Origin: Beverwykella pulmonaria
Lineage: Eukaryota > Ascomycota > Dothideomycetes > Pleosporales > Melanommataceae
Assembly: GCA_001599595.1 (NCBI GenBank)
Contig: BCHH01000010.1
Span: forward strand, 1,299,392-1,363,391
DNA: 64,000 bases
Direction: 5' to 3'
A program made the position numbers and the translations under genes. Position 1 is the stretch's first letter. Every line of letters starts with the position of its first letter. The notes under the pieces were generated by a model. It had not been told where the DNA came from, made no database searches, and saw only the letters and a program-made list of their open reading frames with translations. Below, piece by piece: positions 1 to 12,185 of the stretch.

Positions 1-1192
1 ACGTGTCCATCACATCGCCGTTGTCAATCTTCCCCCGATGTAAGCCCTGTACGATCCCTTCCAACCCTCTCACCTCCTCGCTCCTCACTCTTTGCCCTTC
101 CACAGCTCCATCCACGCCATCACTTGTATTGATCCCCCTCCGTTCCAGTATCCTCTTACTCTGGCTCTCGATATATATCTTCCGCTCTCTTGCTAGCTCG
201 TCCTTCTCGCCTTCATTGCGCATCGGGAGCGCTTTGGTCGCTAAATGCGGTTTCAGTGACGCGAGCAGCTGGCGCAGATGCGGAAGTTCTGAGGTGGTAA
301 ATTTGGCGTGTGTTGTCAAGGGCATCTGTGTTGCCTTGTCTAGTGCCTTAGGCCCTCCGTTGGAAGGTCGTGGTAGGGCCTGGACACCCAGGTCTTGTGC
401 CGCGGGTGTATGTGTTAGGAAGGCGAAAGCATCCCCGTTTGCCCCACTCCCGTCCCTCACTTTCGTCGGTGATGTTGAATCCCTAACTTCGCGCTTCCAT
501 GGGCCGGACGGCTGGAGCAGCGCGCGCAGTTTTTGGATCTGGGCATCGTTGCGTGTCTTCTCGGCCAGGAGGGCAGCGTGCAGCTTCTGCGTTTCTTGGA
601 GTTTGCGGCGGAGAGCGTGGAGGGTTTCGCGGGTTATGTTGGAGTCTGGCGACGGCATGGTAAGATTCTATCTTCAACTCAGCACATGATTTCCCTCTCA
701 AAACCCATTATCCTCCCTAGAGTTTTCGAAACGCACCTCATAATGGCCCAACCTAATCCACTCTGCCACATCTTCATCCCTCCTCAAACACAGTATATTC
801 CTCAGGGTATAAATCTCCAGCTTGTCAAAGTTCTTGTCTATCGCAGCCTCCATCAACGTTTCCAGCTTCAATATCCCCTCTTCGATCTCCAGCTTCGCTT
901 CTGGGAACATCGGGATCCCATCCTCATCTTTCTCTAGGGCGCGGTTTTCTGCGGCGGCGCGTGCGGCGAAGCCAAGGTGTGCGGGGTCTGCGGACGACAG
1001 ACCTCGTTCGAAGCTGTCATTGCAGCTGTAGAGGGTTTCGTTGGTTGCGTTTATAATTTCGTCGATGAGAGACTGGGTGGGGTGTTAGCTGTGCTGCGGG
1101 TACGCGGGGTGGGGAGATGTGTGACGTACAATGGGAGGCCAGGTGAAGTGTTCTGTGAGGAGCATGTTCTCCTGCTGCTTTGAGGTCGCCAT
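1..1192 (-). CDS. MTW1: Kinetochore protein Mis12/Mtw1 (3' end cut by window edge)
   Basis: Subunit of the MIND/Mis12 complex, which links centromeric chromatin to the Ndc80 microtubule-binding complex at the kinetochore. Spliced model: exon 1 1192-1130, exon 2 1072-737, exon 3 667 to the window edge; both introns lie between codons and have GTACGT and GTGCGT donors. The N-terminal module reads SLIDEIINATNETLY, then SSADPAHLGFAARAAAEN, then MFPEAKLEIEEGILKLE, the typical Mis12 family block. After it comes a predicted coiled coil (about residues 138-180, TRETLHALRRKLQETQKL) and a basic C-terminal stretch containing ERKIYIESQSKRILERRG. About 355 residues are visible and the stop lies outside the window, so probably only a few residues are missing. 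The ATG at 1192 was chosen because it gives the family-like start MATSKQQENMLLTEHFTWPP. Family assignment is from recognition of these blocks and is strong. Confidence 0.93.
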
Positions 1193-2304
1193 CTTGTTCT
1201 TTCGGCTGGTCGCGTTGCGCACAGTGGTCGATGGCGTCGTGTTGCGACGCGACTGTTTACTGCCTGGTTGCTGGTCTCGCTAAGCTTGCTACTTCTGGCC
1301 AACAACCAATCTGATTCGATCACGATTGTTTGTAGGACTGAAAAGTTGGCTGACGTACATCCCCTCCCATGAATGAATAAGTAGCGTGTGCCAACTGCAC
1401 AGATACCATTTGTATGGAAAACTGAATATTTGTAGGGAAGAAGCACAGACAGCGCTACTCATTCCTTCATGGCAGGGGTATATCGTAGGAGGCAGGTCAG
1501 CCGTGGGCAAGCTCAAGTGCACTTTGAGGAGATTTTTTCACGTGCTGTAATGTGGCTATTCACCGCGCTGGCTCAATGCGGAAGGTCCCAAACGCATTTT
1601 CACACCGTGTGCTCCGATAGGACAACATGCAATGTAACTGCATCTGCTATTTTGGCAAATAGGAAAGTCGTTGGTAGAAGAAATACGCAAATATGACTTG
1701 TTTCGTCAAGAGAGAGTGGTGGCAAGTATCAGAAGGCGGAGATGTTCCCCTTCATTATGAGCTACCCAGTATGCAAGCAGTGTGCTAGTCCTTAATCCAG
1801 TCCACCACTGTCCCTCTCTTCCACAGAAGAGCTGTCTTAGAATATACAACGCCAGTTCCGAATGCATAACATTTACAGTGCCTCGCATCTACCTTCACTC
1901 ACACGTCGGGCACAAATCTGACAATCCAAAGCCTGCAGTATGAAGGACTGTATCTCATGCAGCTGATGCTCATCGAACAATATCTCTCCTTCTTCCTTAG
2001 ATGCAACTATATGCAAACGCTATTAGGCATTGATAAAAATACCAGAAAGGGCTCTTTATCCACTAATGTGAGCAGCGCTCGACGGAAGAAGAGGTAACTC
2101 TAACCCAAGACAACACTGAGCACTCTTGAACGCCAGTAAAGCCGTGTATAGCAATACCCTTGAAGTCCTCCGTGCATTGGATACCATCGTAAATGCAAAA
2201 GATGTGAAGAAGCAAAACACTAATCCTACCCCGGCGCCACACGCCCGAAGCGGCGTGACGACTTTTGTGATGACCATGGAAGAATCCTGAATCATGACCT
2301 CGAT
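1193..2304. other. Intergenic: Mis12 promoter and kinase 3' UTR
   Basis: About 1.1 kb between the Mis12 start and the kinase stop, both on the minus strand. It should hold the Mis12 promoter and the kinase 3' UTR. Short open frames here have no recognisable content, and I see no RNA gene or repeat. Confidence 0.6.
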
Positions 2305-4524
2305 CTAGTAAGCTCTAGACTCTCTGTAACGGCGATCCTCTTCCTGCCGTCGAGTCTTCCTCTCTCTCTCCAGCCGGATTTTATGAGCTTCAGTGCCATC
2401 GTCCATGAGGGACTCCTTGAACCAGGGATGTTGGAGTGCTTCCTTGGCTGTAATCCGTTTCTTTGGGTCATAGACGAAGATCTTTTTTAGTAGATCGAGG
2501 AATTGTCGATTGAAGGCAGTATGGGGAGGTATCGTTTCCTAGACGAACCATTAGTGTTTGTCAAGAAATTCAATAGATTTAGCGTACCGGAAGCTTCTTC
2601 ATCTGCTTGACGTATTTTCTCGAACCCTTTTGTGTTTCTGTGTTTGGATAATCCAGCTTGGAGTTCTTGAAGTATCTGGATGCACTACTGGACGTTAGCC
2701 CTGATCAACCTAGACAAGGGAATGAGTACTTACGATGAAGCTGAGTTGCGTGACGATCCTCTCTCATTTTTGTGAACCTGCCGGATGATCTCCCGATCCA
2801 ACTTGCCACCGCATACAGCCTCCATCATGGCCAGATGTTCTAGGTTGTCATGGGTCTGAAACAGAGCGTCGCCTGTGAAGAACTCGACCAAGATGCATCC
2901 GATACTCCAAATATCGCAGGGGAAACTCCATCCAAGGTTGAGTATGATCTCTGGGGCACGGTAGTGGCGAGTCGACACTACAGACGAGTGGTACTCGTCG
3001 TTGAAGGTGGCCGATCCAAAGTCAATCAACCGAATCTCTGGGTCGAGCAGGACCTTCCGGTGCCTGGCAGTACGGTTGTTCGCCGTCGATGAAGATGGCA
3101 CTGTGCGGTTGTATGTGAAGGTTTGGTAGTTGTTGTTGACGAGTAGGATGTTCTCCGGCTTCAGATCTGTGTGGATAAGATTGAGGTCATGGAGGAATGC
3201 CACGCTTGTAAACAGCTGCTTCGCAAACTTCTGAATGTGAGAGCTGGGAAACGGAACGAAGCCGTTCGACTTCAAGAAGTCGAAAACGCTCTGACCGTAG
3301 AGATCGGTAACAATGCAGATGTGGTTTCTAAAGTCGAAACAGTCCCGTAAATGTATGCATCGGTTGATGTTGTGCTTGTCATTGGACGCCAGTGTTGACA
3401 GGACTCTGAGTTCGATGCGGGAAGCATCACGGTACTTCGGGACGGATCGAATGACCTTGATGGCGCACTTGGTCTGCTTCCTTTTGTCCCAGGCCTCGAC
3501 GACCTTGCCGAATGTTCCTTGGCCTAGGAGTTTCAGGATTTGATCTGTGACGCCTGTTAGAACGGATAAAAATAGCAGGATTATGGTGATACTCACATCG
3601 CTCTGTGAGGTCTGCCTCAGGAACTACAATGTAGTGCCCGTCTTCGTCGTCGACCTTCTGGTCTTTCATGTAGGATTTCTGATGGAGGCTTAGTTTCTGG
3701 AGGCTGGGGGTCGAGTGCAGGAGGGTGAGTCTTACATCTGGGACGACCTGTACGTAAACATCTTTCGCCTTGATAACAGGGTTGGGGGGCGGCTGGTAGA
3801 GACTGAAAGGATTATCGTCGTGATCGAGTTCTCTCCTCTTCGCTTCTTTAGCCTCATCCTGTGCTGCCGCCCTTGTGCGTTTCCGCTTCTGGCCGACCAC
3901 GCCGTTTTCTAGAGGAGAGATTTGCTGTCCGACGCTCGCTTGGGAGCCAAGCGATGTTGCAGCCGTGGTATTGAGGGCCGATGTGGTCCTGTCGGTCGAG
4001 GTCGACTGGTTGGGCGAGTCATAGTATGGGGTCTGGGTGGTCGAGTACGACGTGTGCTGGTTGTAGATGGGATCGTAGACCGTTGACGTTGTGGTCTTGC
4101 GCTTCTTGTCTGCATGTCTCACGGCTCCGTTTGGAGCGTTCCTGGTCGACTGCGTCGGCCGCGGCGGTGGCCGGGCAGCTGGAGGCTGCTCCTCGTCATC
4201 GTCGTCGATGACGATGACCTCTTTCGGGAGGCCTCGAGCGTAGAAGGCTGCCCAATCCACGGGTTTCTTCTGATTGGAGTTGGTGGATTCCATACTTCGA
4301 CTTGATGCCGGCGCGGGCGCGGGCGGCGGGAGTTGTTGAGTCTGTCGGTGGCCTGTCGCGGTTCGTCGCAGGTCCGAATTCGACGACCCGTTAGAGTAGC
4401 CGTTGTAGAGTCTGCCCACGCCGTTCGCCATCTGACCATTGGGGATATTGGGCTGGTAGGCTTGATGGTGAGAATAGTGATGGTGAGGGGGTGCCAGGGC
4501 CGTTGCGGTAGAGGGTGTCGACAT
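2305..4524 (-). CDS. LAMMER (CLK/Kns1/Lkh1) dual-specificity protein kinase
   Basis: Nuclear/cytoplasmic kinase of the CDC2-like family, which phosphorylates SR-type splicing factors and other regulators. Spliced model: exons 4524-3736, 3678-3597, 3544-2734, 2687-2588 and 2538-2305, giving about 671 residues; all junctions keep frame. The first 260 residues are a low-complexity tail with a VDWAAFYARGLPKEVIVIDDD block and a basic KRKR stretch that may be a nuclear signal. The kinase domain starts near residue 291: Gly loop GQGTFGKV (298-305), ATP lysine K320, catalytic HTDLKPEN (D417 in the loop), DFG at about 465-467, and the diagnostic EHLAMME motif at 526-532. The C-terminus ends in a charged helix RLERERKTRRQEEDRRYRES. 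The residue after EHLAMME is Ala where animal CLKs have Arg. The ATG at 4524 is the first in frame. Confidence 0.93.
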
Positions 4525-7049
4525 GGTTCTGCGGCCTGGCTGGGTGCCGTCGAAACGCTGCTTCTCTGCGCGAGCGAGCCCAGCACGTCGAGGGTGCGGT
4601 TGAGAGCAAGGCCCCGACGGTGAATTGGGCTATGTGGAGGGCTGTCGATGCAAACTCTGGCGTGCAGCGCGTGCGTGCGTCGTGGACGGGTGCTCGTCAG
4701 TCGCTATCGCTGGTCTAGCCCTGGTCCGAGGGCGAATGCGGAGACGCTTCACGCCGCTGCTGGGTGACGGAACGCGGCGGGAGGGCGAGGCTGACGAGGG
4801 AGTAGGTGCACTCGAGGAAGAACGACGGGTTGGGTACATGCCAGAGCAAGCAGAGGGAGCAGGCAGTGCGTCGTGGTGGGCTGGAGAAAGACGTCGATGG
4901 CCTGCGGAGACGGTCGTCTTGGTGAGAAGGCTAGCGCGCATCTGGTGCCGCCTCGTAATTGGGGCACCACCGCACCACCTAGCAACCTCTCAACACAGAA
5001 AAGGACGGCCGTGAGCGCGGGATTTACGCCCCGCGCTCGACGGCAGCAGTTTTTGGCACGCCCCAGAGCAGACTGCGACGAACTGCGATGAACTTCAGTC
5101 AGAGAGTGTTGGCGTGGGCGTGGGCGTAGGCGTGCGGTTGCGTTCGCTGACCATCCAATTCACCCGACAAACTCGGCGGCGATGCACCCAATATTCCGCC
5201 CTGTCGAGGACATCTGGCTGCCCGTGCGATAGTCGAAGTGCGCGCGTGCTCTCGATTCGGGCCTGGGAAGCCCCAAATAGGCCGTGGTCCTCCCCGCCCA
5301 GGTGACAGAAGGTCTTTAACAAAGCCTCTGTGCGCTAAACATTCTCGCTGCGGATTCGCTTTGTACTCAGCAAAATCCCCCGTCACACAGCCAGCCAGCA
5401 AATTACATGGAGAGCCCCCAACGTTTCGGCGCCCATCGCCGTGTTTCCCTCGACGCAATTAATAGCCCGGCTTTGAAACAGAAATCTCATAGCGGTCACG
5501 TGGAAATGGCAAGTGGTGCGACGCCGACGTGTATGGACGCTGGGATTGCTCTGCCTTGCCATCGCTGCGCAGGCAATTCAGACGTCTTCCGCACAAACAA
5601 CCCTCCGATCTTATTCAAAACGAAAGGGAAGAAAAAGGGCTGATGTGAGCCGTCTGCCCTGCAGGCAGAACTGCGTCCCGTTCCTCGCTCGTCCCAGCCT
5701 GCAGTCGGGGTTTCGGACATGAGGTCATCCAGGTCATCAGGAACGCCTCAACCGCCTTCTTTGCTCTTTCTGAGCCCAAGCAATTACTGGCCGTCCATGT
5801 ACTCACCGATAACTACTGCAAATTACTCATCCGGCGCTTTCTGCCCTCCATGCCTAGCCGCTGTTGCCGCCAATCAACTGAGAACGAGCCCACGTTGTCG
5901 GCGCTCCAGGGCCGTTGCGCGTCATGAATCACATCACCGCGCGCGAGACCAACGACCCACTCCACGCTTCCACTCTGCACTTGGCCACTTCAAATTCCAG
6001 CACAGAGTTTCCCCATGGCAAATTTCATGGCTTTGTATCAATGCAAGAAGGACCTTTTGCCCTCAGGCTGAATTTCCAGCAAGTAGTTACGACATCGGCA
6101 TCTGTGCCTCTCATGCTCGAACATCGTTTACCTGCTCTAGCTCCGTACCGATGAACCGGCTTCCTTTAACGACGCTGCATGCCACCAAAAGCATCGTTGT
6201 GTGCGAACGAACCACGCCGCAGTGGGCTTCTGGGCAATGTCGGCTTTGCGTTAACTGCCAAGGCCGAGCGGCGGGAAATTCGCCTCCACATCCACATGAT
6301 ACGGGAAGAGTTCGAAACAGGGTGAAGATTTAGGTATGAAATGGAGACTGTGCATCTTGTTGCTTGGTATGTTTGAATATTGTGAGAATGGACGTGGATT
6401 GCTGGGTTTGCCTTTTAAGTGCTACGAACGTCCACGAGCCATATGATCGCATCGGCGGAGGACCGAGAATAACCCGGCCCGAGATCTAGTCCTCATGAAT
6501 ATGTACACGCGTATGGCATTTTAAGATGGTGTGTGTCCTACGTTGTATACAGTTGTGTATTCGTGATTCTAACTGTAGAAAAAAAATATGGAATTTTCAA
6601 TTTGGTGCTGTCTTAGGACTCCGACAGCACAAACCTTTACACATCATTCGACGGCTTATGAAGGAGAGTCCAGAGGAAAGGGGAGTGTGTAGCGAAAGGA
6701 AGGAGGCGAACGTCGTTGAGCTACATTTTTTCCTCGGATGATCTCTCGCCAATGGAAAGGGTAAAATTGAATCTTAAAACCACGCCAAGGGAATTAATGC
6801 AGGTTCAGGGCTCAGGTGTCACAAAGGAAACGTTGAAGAAATTGCTCAGCATGAAATTATAAAATGATAGCGTTACCACCGTTTAAATGAATTCAGAGAA
6901 ACCACCTGTAGTTGAAGTCCTGATGACCGCCGATACAAGTTGCCCACTATGTAAAGTTAGTCAATTTCTTATCATGCTGTATATGCAATCATCGTCTTTT
7001 CATCCGTCCATGTATTCCCACCCTTTGTTCGTGAAGCGACGCTTTGGTC
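4525..7049. other. Long intergenic region without a supported gene
   Basis: About 2.5 kb between the kinase start and the aminotransferase stop. It probably holds the kinase promoter and 5' UTR plus the aminotransferase 3' UTR. A 204-codon open frame at 5719-6333 (+) is Ser/Arg/His-rich with no recognisable motif or conserved block. I see no RNA gene. Confidence 0.5.
5111..5134. repeat. Short GGCGTG hexamer microsatellite
   Basis: Four consecutive hexamers, GGCGTG GGCGTG GGCGTA GGCGTG, in non-coding DNA. Seen directly; no function implied. Confidence 0.8.
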
Positions 7050-8812
7050 TCAGAGATTATCCTTTGGACGAGGTCCAATCTCGGTCTGGGCGAAGAAAGC
7101 CTCAATCGCCTTGGCGGTGCGATCAACAATGAAGTGGATGTCTTCGCTAGAGGCATTCAAGGGGGGCATGATCTGAATGTGGTCGCCGATCGTACCGCTG
7201 TTAGTACCGGCGCCCGGGTAGAAGTAGATCTGGTAGGGTGGTGTCATAGCTGCGGGAGGGTTAGCTTGCATGAGTGTCGTGTCTGAGGAGTGAAATGAAC
7301 ACATACCCATCTCATGTAGATACCAGCTAACCTTGAGTTCAGAGTCGAACGATTCCTTTGTAACTTTATCTTTTACGAATTCAATCTGATAAGATCAGCA
7401 TACGCATACGAGAGGGGTTGAGGGAGCGACTTACACCCCACATGAATCCAAGGCCACGAATATCGCCTACATTGGGGTGATGTGCGAGCCTGGTCTTTAG
7501 CAAGTCTTCGAGCAGAGGAGCTAATGTGCAAACATTCTCCATGAGTTTATTGTCGTGAATAATGTGCATGACCTCCAGGGCTGCAGAGGCGACGACGGGG
7601 TGGTTCTGATACGTGTAGCCGTGGACAAAAGCGCCGCCATTCTTCTCCAGCATGTCTGCGACACGGTGCGATATAAGCATACCAGCAGCGGATTGGAAGC
7701 CAGCTGCAAGGCCTTTGCCAATAGTTTGAATGTCTGGGACAACACCCATCTGCTGCCAGGCATGAAGTGTTCCCACGCGTCCCATGCCGCACATGATTTC
7801 ATCGAAGATAAGTAGCGCACCGTGCTTGTCACATATTTTCTTCATCGCCTGGAAGTATCCCGGGGTTCCAGGAACGGAGCCGAGTGCCTATTTGACAATC
7901 AGTGATCTACACATTGGCAAAATAGGATCCAATGAGCAGAAGAGCATCGGGGTGGGGAGCTGCACGTTTTGTACAAGATGGATAAAAAAGCCTTAGCCAC
8001 ATCCGTCGTGCCACCTTTCCTGACGACGAGCAAGTAACTTTTTCGAGTATTGAGAGCTTTGAACTTACTGCACCAACGACAGGTTCAAGCACAAGAGCTA
8101 CTACAGTCTCTGGACCGAGCTTCACGAATTCGGCATCTAACTCGTCCGCGAGTCTTTGAGTATACTGAGCTGCAGTTTCGCTGTCCAGCATCCCACGGTA
8201 GGGATTGAAGGGAGAAACATGGCTGGCGCCCTTCAAGATATCCTCGAAATACTCTCGGCGTGCAGTATGCCCACTTAGGCCAAGAGCGCCTAATGTTGCA
8301 CCGTGATACGATTGTCTTCGAGTAATGAAATTATTGCGGAGGGGCTCGCCTTTCATGACGAAGAATTGCCGAGCCATTTTGATAGAAGCTTCGACTGCCT
8401 CCGAACCTGTTATTGTAAGCATTCAGAACTGCAAACGGAGTTGAGAGTAAAACTTACCACCGGTGTATATAACCGCCTTTGCCATCTTCCTACCTGTGGA
8501 GTTGACAAGGAAGTTGGAGAGCTTCTTCATTGTATCAGTTGTGAAGTCCAGGCTGGGGACATAGAAGACTGAACGCATTGCTCGGATCACAGCATCTTCA
8601 ATTTGCTTGATGCTGCTGTGCCCAAGGTTTGACACACCAGCACCACAAGATGCATCGAACACGCTATACCCATTACTCAGATATATCCAACTACCAATTC
8701 CTCCGATCACTGTTGGAGGCTCGGAATTTATGTTGCGGTGCAGGACCGCACTTCCGTCAACGTGGTCGGGTGTTTCGATGTTTCTGCAGGCATCGACACT
8801 GCCCGATGTCAT
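7050..8812 (-). CDS. Class III PLP-dependent aminotransferase
   Basis: Fold-type I, class III (omega/ornithine-type) aminotransferase, transferring an amino group to an oxo-acid acceptor; the substrate cannot be read from sequence. Spliced model: exons 8812-8458, 8406-8069, 7887-7435, 7385-7307 and 7249-7050, about 474 residues. Visible landmarks are YTGGSEAVEASIKMAR (PLP phosphate region), SYHGATLGALGLSG, VLEPVVGA, the LIFDEIMCGMGR block with Asp260 that binds the pyridine nitrogen, and the Schiff-base lysine K289 in TIGKGLAAGFQ. Late in the protein are FVHGYTYQNHPV and GLGFMWGIEFV. No targeting signal is obvious, so it is probably cytosolic. Length and motif order match full-length members. 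Neighbours give no pathway clue. A TATA-like TATAAAA lies about 140 bp upstream of the ATG. Confidence 0.9.
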
Positions 8813-10041
8813 CTTAGCAGCGGGGTAGATGAGCCGAGGAAGGATGAGGGGGTACTGAATGATCTGTATTCTACAGTTATGTAGTAGAAAGGAAAGAACA
8901 AAGGATCAAGAACGAAGTCGACCGGCTACCCGAGAGCAATGGGCTCACCGTGTTTTATAGACGCTCGGATCACCGGGATCCGCTAGCGCCGGGATCGAAC
9001 GCTGGATCCAATCATGCGTTTGCACTGGTACAGTCTAGTGACGATTCTATTCCCGTAGTCCATTCCGGATCTTTCCCCTCGGTATGCCGAACAACGGGTG
9101 TGATTGTTCAGTCTCGGGCCGATCGGACGACAATGATATTACAATCGTTTTTCTCCACCGTTACGCGAAACTATTCATTGGTAGTAGATGAGAAGCTTTT
9201 CCTTGGCTAGTTGAAATACACTACAGCGATAGGCGCATGTAGTGTTTTAAGAGCACTGATAACGCCATAAGCCATGAAGGATACAGGTCAGGCTGAATAC
9301 CCTGGTATAAATGAGCGGCGCTCGTAAAGCCCTCTACTACAGGAAAGGACGTAGTTGACAAGTAATTATAACAGCAGTCGGTCTGTCGAGTCGAAGAAAG
9401 AGGCGGTATTTCCGGGCGAAACTCTACTTTCCCATAGAGCCATATTTGCAGACTGGAGCGGTTAGTAGAGACGCTACGACAGCTGAGCACTGAGGGTAGA
9501 GAGCCCAGGGGGTGAGGGATTAGAGGCAAGCACACTGCAAAGATAGTATAGCGGCGCTACTGTGCCGCCTAGATCCCTAGTATAGACAACGCAGTGTCCT
9601 CCTCATGCTTGCAATGACGGATTTGGAGACAGAAATGGAACCAGGACGGGAATTGTCAGCTCGGCCCAACCTCTTGGCGCCAAGGTTATACCACCAAAGG
9701 TTGGCGTCCTCATGAATGCAGGTCATCCGAACCAAACGAGGGAGCCGAAGCACATGACTTGCCGCGCACAGGTCCCTTACCTCATCCAGATGTCGCGAAA
9801 TAATTATACCCTTCCCCGCAACTCAGTGCTGCATCCGCAAACAAACAGTATCGCCCATCTTGACACAACGCCACTTCTCAGGAACAGCCCGCCGGAGCGA
9901 AAACAAAGTGTCTTCTTCATAAGCAGCTTCAGAGGTGACGCCCGCAGCCTCAATTCAAAGCTCACGACAGCCCCACTAACATCCTCAACAGGACATACTC
10001 GCTCAATTCACGCACACTTACACCTACAATCATAATCCAAG
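8813..10041. other. Intergenic region between divergent genes
   Basis: About 1.2 kb between the start of the aminotransferase (minus) and the start of SRP19 (plus), so it carries both promoters. No further gene, RNA gene or repeat could be supported. Confidence 0.55.
8953..8959 (-). promoter_or_regulatory. TATA-like box of the aminotransferase gene
   Basis: TATAAAA on the minus strand, about 141-147 bp upstream of the start codon at 8812. Position is plausible for a fungal core promoter; not proven. Confidence 0.45.
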
Positions 10042-10791
10042 ATGAATCCCAGAGTCGAAGAAGTCAGCGACTCAGAAGAGAGCGCCAGCGACCCCTCAGA
10101 AACTGACCTCGACGATGTCACCTCGCTCATCAGGCCCGCACAAATCCCCACCTCCTCCTCCATGCCAACGCAGATGCTGCAGCCGCAGTCCCCGGCCGTG
10201 AAACAGTCTAATGACCGCGAAAAGTCCAAACACTATCAATGCCTATACCCCATCTACTTCGATAAGTTGCGCACTCGGGCTGAAGGACGGAGAGTAGGAA
10301 GCGAACTTGCAGTTGAGAGCCCACTAGCTCGTGAAATGGCAGATGCGGCAGCAAGCCTGGGTCTACAAACAGTCTTCGAGCCTGACAAGATCCACCCCAA
10401 AGATTGGAGTAATCCGGGGCGAATTCGCGTATTGCTCAAGCAAGATGGGAAACTCATGAGCAGGAACATCAAGAACAAGCACCACCTCTACATCCTGATA
10501 TCGCAATACTTGAAGGATCACCCGACGCAGCGGAACACACCGCTAAGGCTAAGGATCCAAGGCATGCCTCCGCCCAAAGAACCACTCCCCGAGCCCGCAG
10601 TCCCGAAAGGTTGGAAGATAAATCCAATTCTTCCTCTGCACTCGCCAGCACTAACGGGCGGTGGTGTGAGCGAGAATTTCCTCGCAGAAATGATGGCAGA
10701 GATGGGTGGTGGTGACATGGGAGCGCCCGGTGGGAGCGCCATTACCGGTGGAAGCGAAGGCAAGAAGAAGAAGGCTTCGAAAAAGAAATGA
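10042..10791 (+). CDS. SEC65: Signal recognition particle subunit SRP19/Sec65
   Basis: RNA-binding subunit of the signal recognition particle, which assembles on SRP RNA in the nucleolus and helps recruit SRP54 for co-translational targeting to the ER. A single uninterrupted frame of 249 residues. An acidic N-terminal tail (SDSEESASDPSETDLDD) precedes the SRP19 domain at about residues 66-165. That domain holds HYQCLYPIYFDKLRTRAEGRR, LGLQTVFEPDKIHPKDWSNPGRIRV and NKHHLYILISQYLKDHP, the conserved core. The C-terminus is Gly/Met-rich and ends in the lysine cluster KKKKASKKK, typical of fungal Sec65. The size is close to budding-yeast Sec65. No intron is needed. Confidence 0.94.
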   Translation: MNPRVEEVSDSEESASDPSETDLDDVTSLIRPAQIPTSSSMPTQMLQPQSPAVKQSNDREKSKHYQCLYPIYFDKLRTRAEGRRVGSELAVESPLAREMADAAASLGLQTVFEPDKIHPKDWSNPGRIRVLLKQDGKLMSRNIKNKHHLYILISQYLKDHPTQRNTPLRLRIQGMPPPKEPLPEPAVPKGWKINPILPLHSPALTGGGVSENFLAEMMAEMGGGDMGAPGGSAITGGSEGKKKKASKKK

Positions 10792-12185
10792 GGGATAAAA
10801 AACGGCACAGCTTGAGACTACCCAGCTCGCTAAGCCATGATCTGTCTATAAGTCGCTCTGACATGCATTTCCTCAATGGAAAAGCTTGCATGCGAGTGAA
10901 CTCTGGATCTACGAGGCAAGGCGGAAGGCTCCCCTTTCTGAGCCGTGTTCGAGGAACGGGAAGCTTCACTTGCATGTATCACTTGCACCTTCACCACCAC
11001 TCGTATTATTTGCCCCCGATCTCGATCGCGATCGGAAGCAACTAGCTCAATACCCATTTAGAAAAAATCAAAAGCCGTTGTCCATCGCCAACCAAACCCC
11101 TAGACTACTCGCACACAATCCCATTTACAATTCCCATTCACCATACATAGTGAAGAAGGATTGCGTCCCCATGATCTCATGCTGAGAAGACACAGGTCGA
11201 GGATCATATTTGCTGCCACATGCGTGCCGGCACTATACACTCACCCCGTCAATCCAGAACTGAAGTCATCACACATCCTCGCTCAATTCCTCAATTCCAG
11301 TCCCGTTTCCGTCCCATGAACACTTCGGCTCCCAGTTATACGACAGGCCAAAATCACCATACCACGTATCCCATTCAGCTACCACCCCAGACCCAACCTG
11401 CAGCCAAGCTCACCATTCGCGTTTCCCTCCCCGAGCCCCTACTTGCTGCATGTTATCACTCCTGAGCACATATGCGTTAAGAGATTGCTAGAAAAATGTC
11501 GCAAGAAGGCAAGCTCAGCACCTGAACTCCCCCTTTTTTTTTATGAAAAACACAGCAGGTGTTCTCTCTCAGTCTCATTCGACACAAGCCCGATCAGAGC
11601 TCATTCGAGGCGTTCGCTGTACCATGAAAATGACGAGTCGTAATGTCCACATTTTGTAGCTGTGTGGTGTTCCCACGATTTTATCGCATGCTTCACTTTT
11701 TCTATTGAGTGGTGAGCCATTGCGTCTAGGGTATAGGAGGAAAGCCATGAACGTGTCGCTCTGATGTTGCCATTGTCACATTGTTGCCTCTTAATCGGTG
11801 AGCCACGACAATTAGGAACAAAGTCGAAAGCAGTGAAGCATATGAGCACATTTTAGGCGAGATCCCACATCATTATCACCGACTTAAAGATAAGGCAATG
11901 TACAAATGAGCGGAACTTTGGTTATCAACCTAGTTCACTGAAGTCAGTGGATGGAGTACACTGTCTCTTTCCAGCTGCGATGCATTCTTCTAATAAGTAG
12001 AACTTATTGTAGACATTCGCGTTGCACGGGAAAAGGGTTTTAGAATATGCCATCCATAAATATTGTTCAGTCATCTCAATGTGCTGCATATATTGTACGA
12101 GTCAATACGTATCCAAAGTTCCATCAAAGCTACTAAGAGGCCGTGTATGTATTCTGTTGGACATGCTTCCCTCCTCCTAACCGCC
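10792..12185. other. Intergenic region between convergent gene ends
   Basis: About 1.4 kb lying 3' of both SRP19 (plus) and tyrosinase (minus). It should contain both 3' UTRs. The open frames here are short and uninformative; no RNA gene or repeat seen. Confidence 0.5.

Noticed and set aside
5719..6333. 204-codon ATG frame on the plus strand
   Set aside because: Ser/Arg/His-rich composition typical of chance frames in GC-moderate DNA; no motif, no plausible splice partners, and overlapping frames in the same region.
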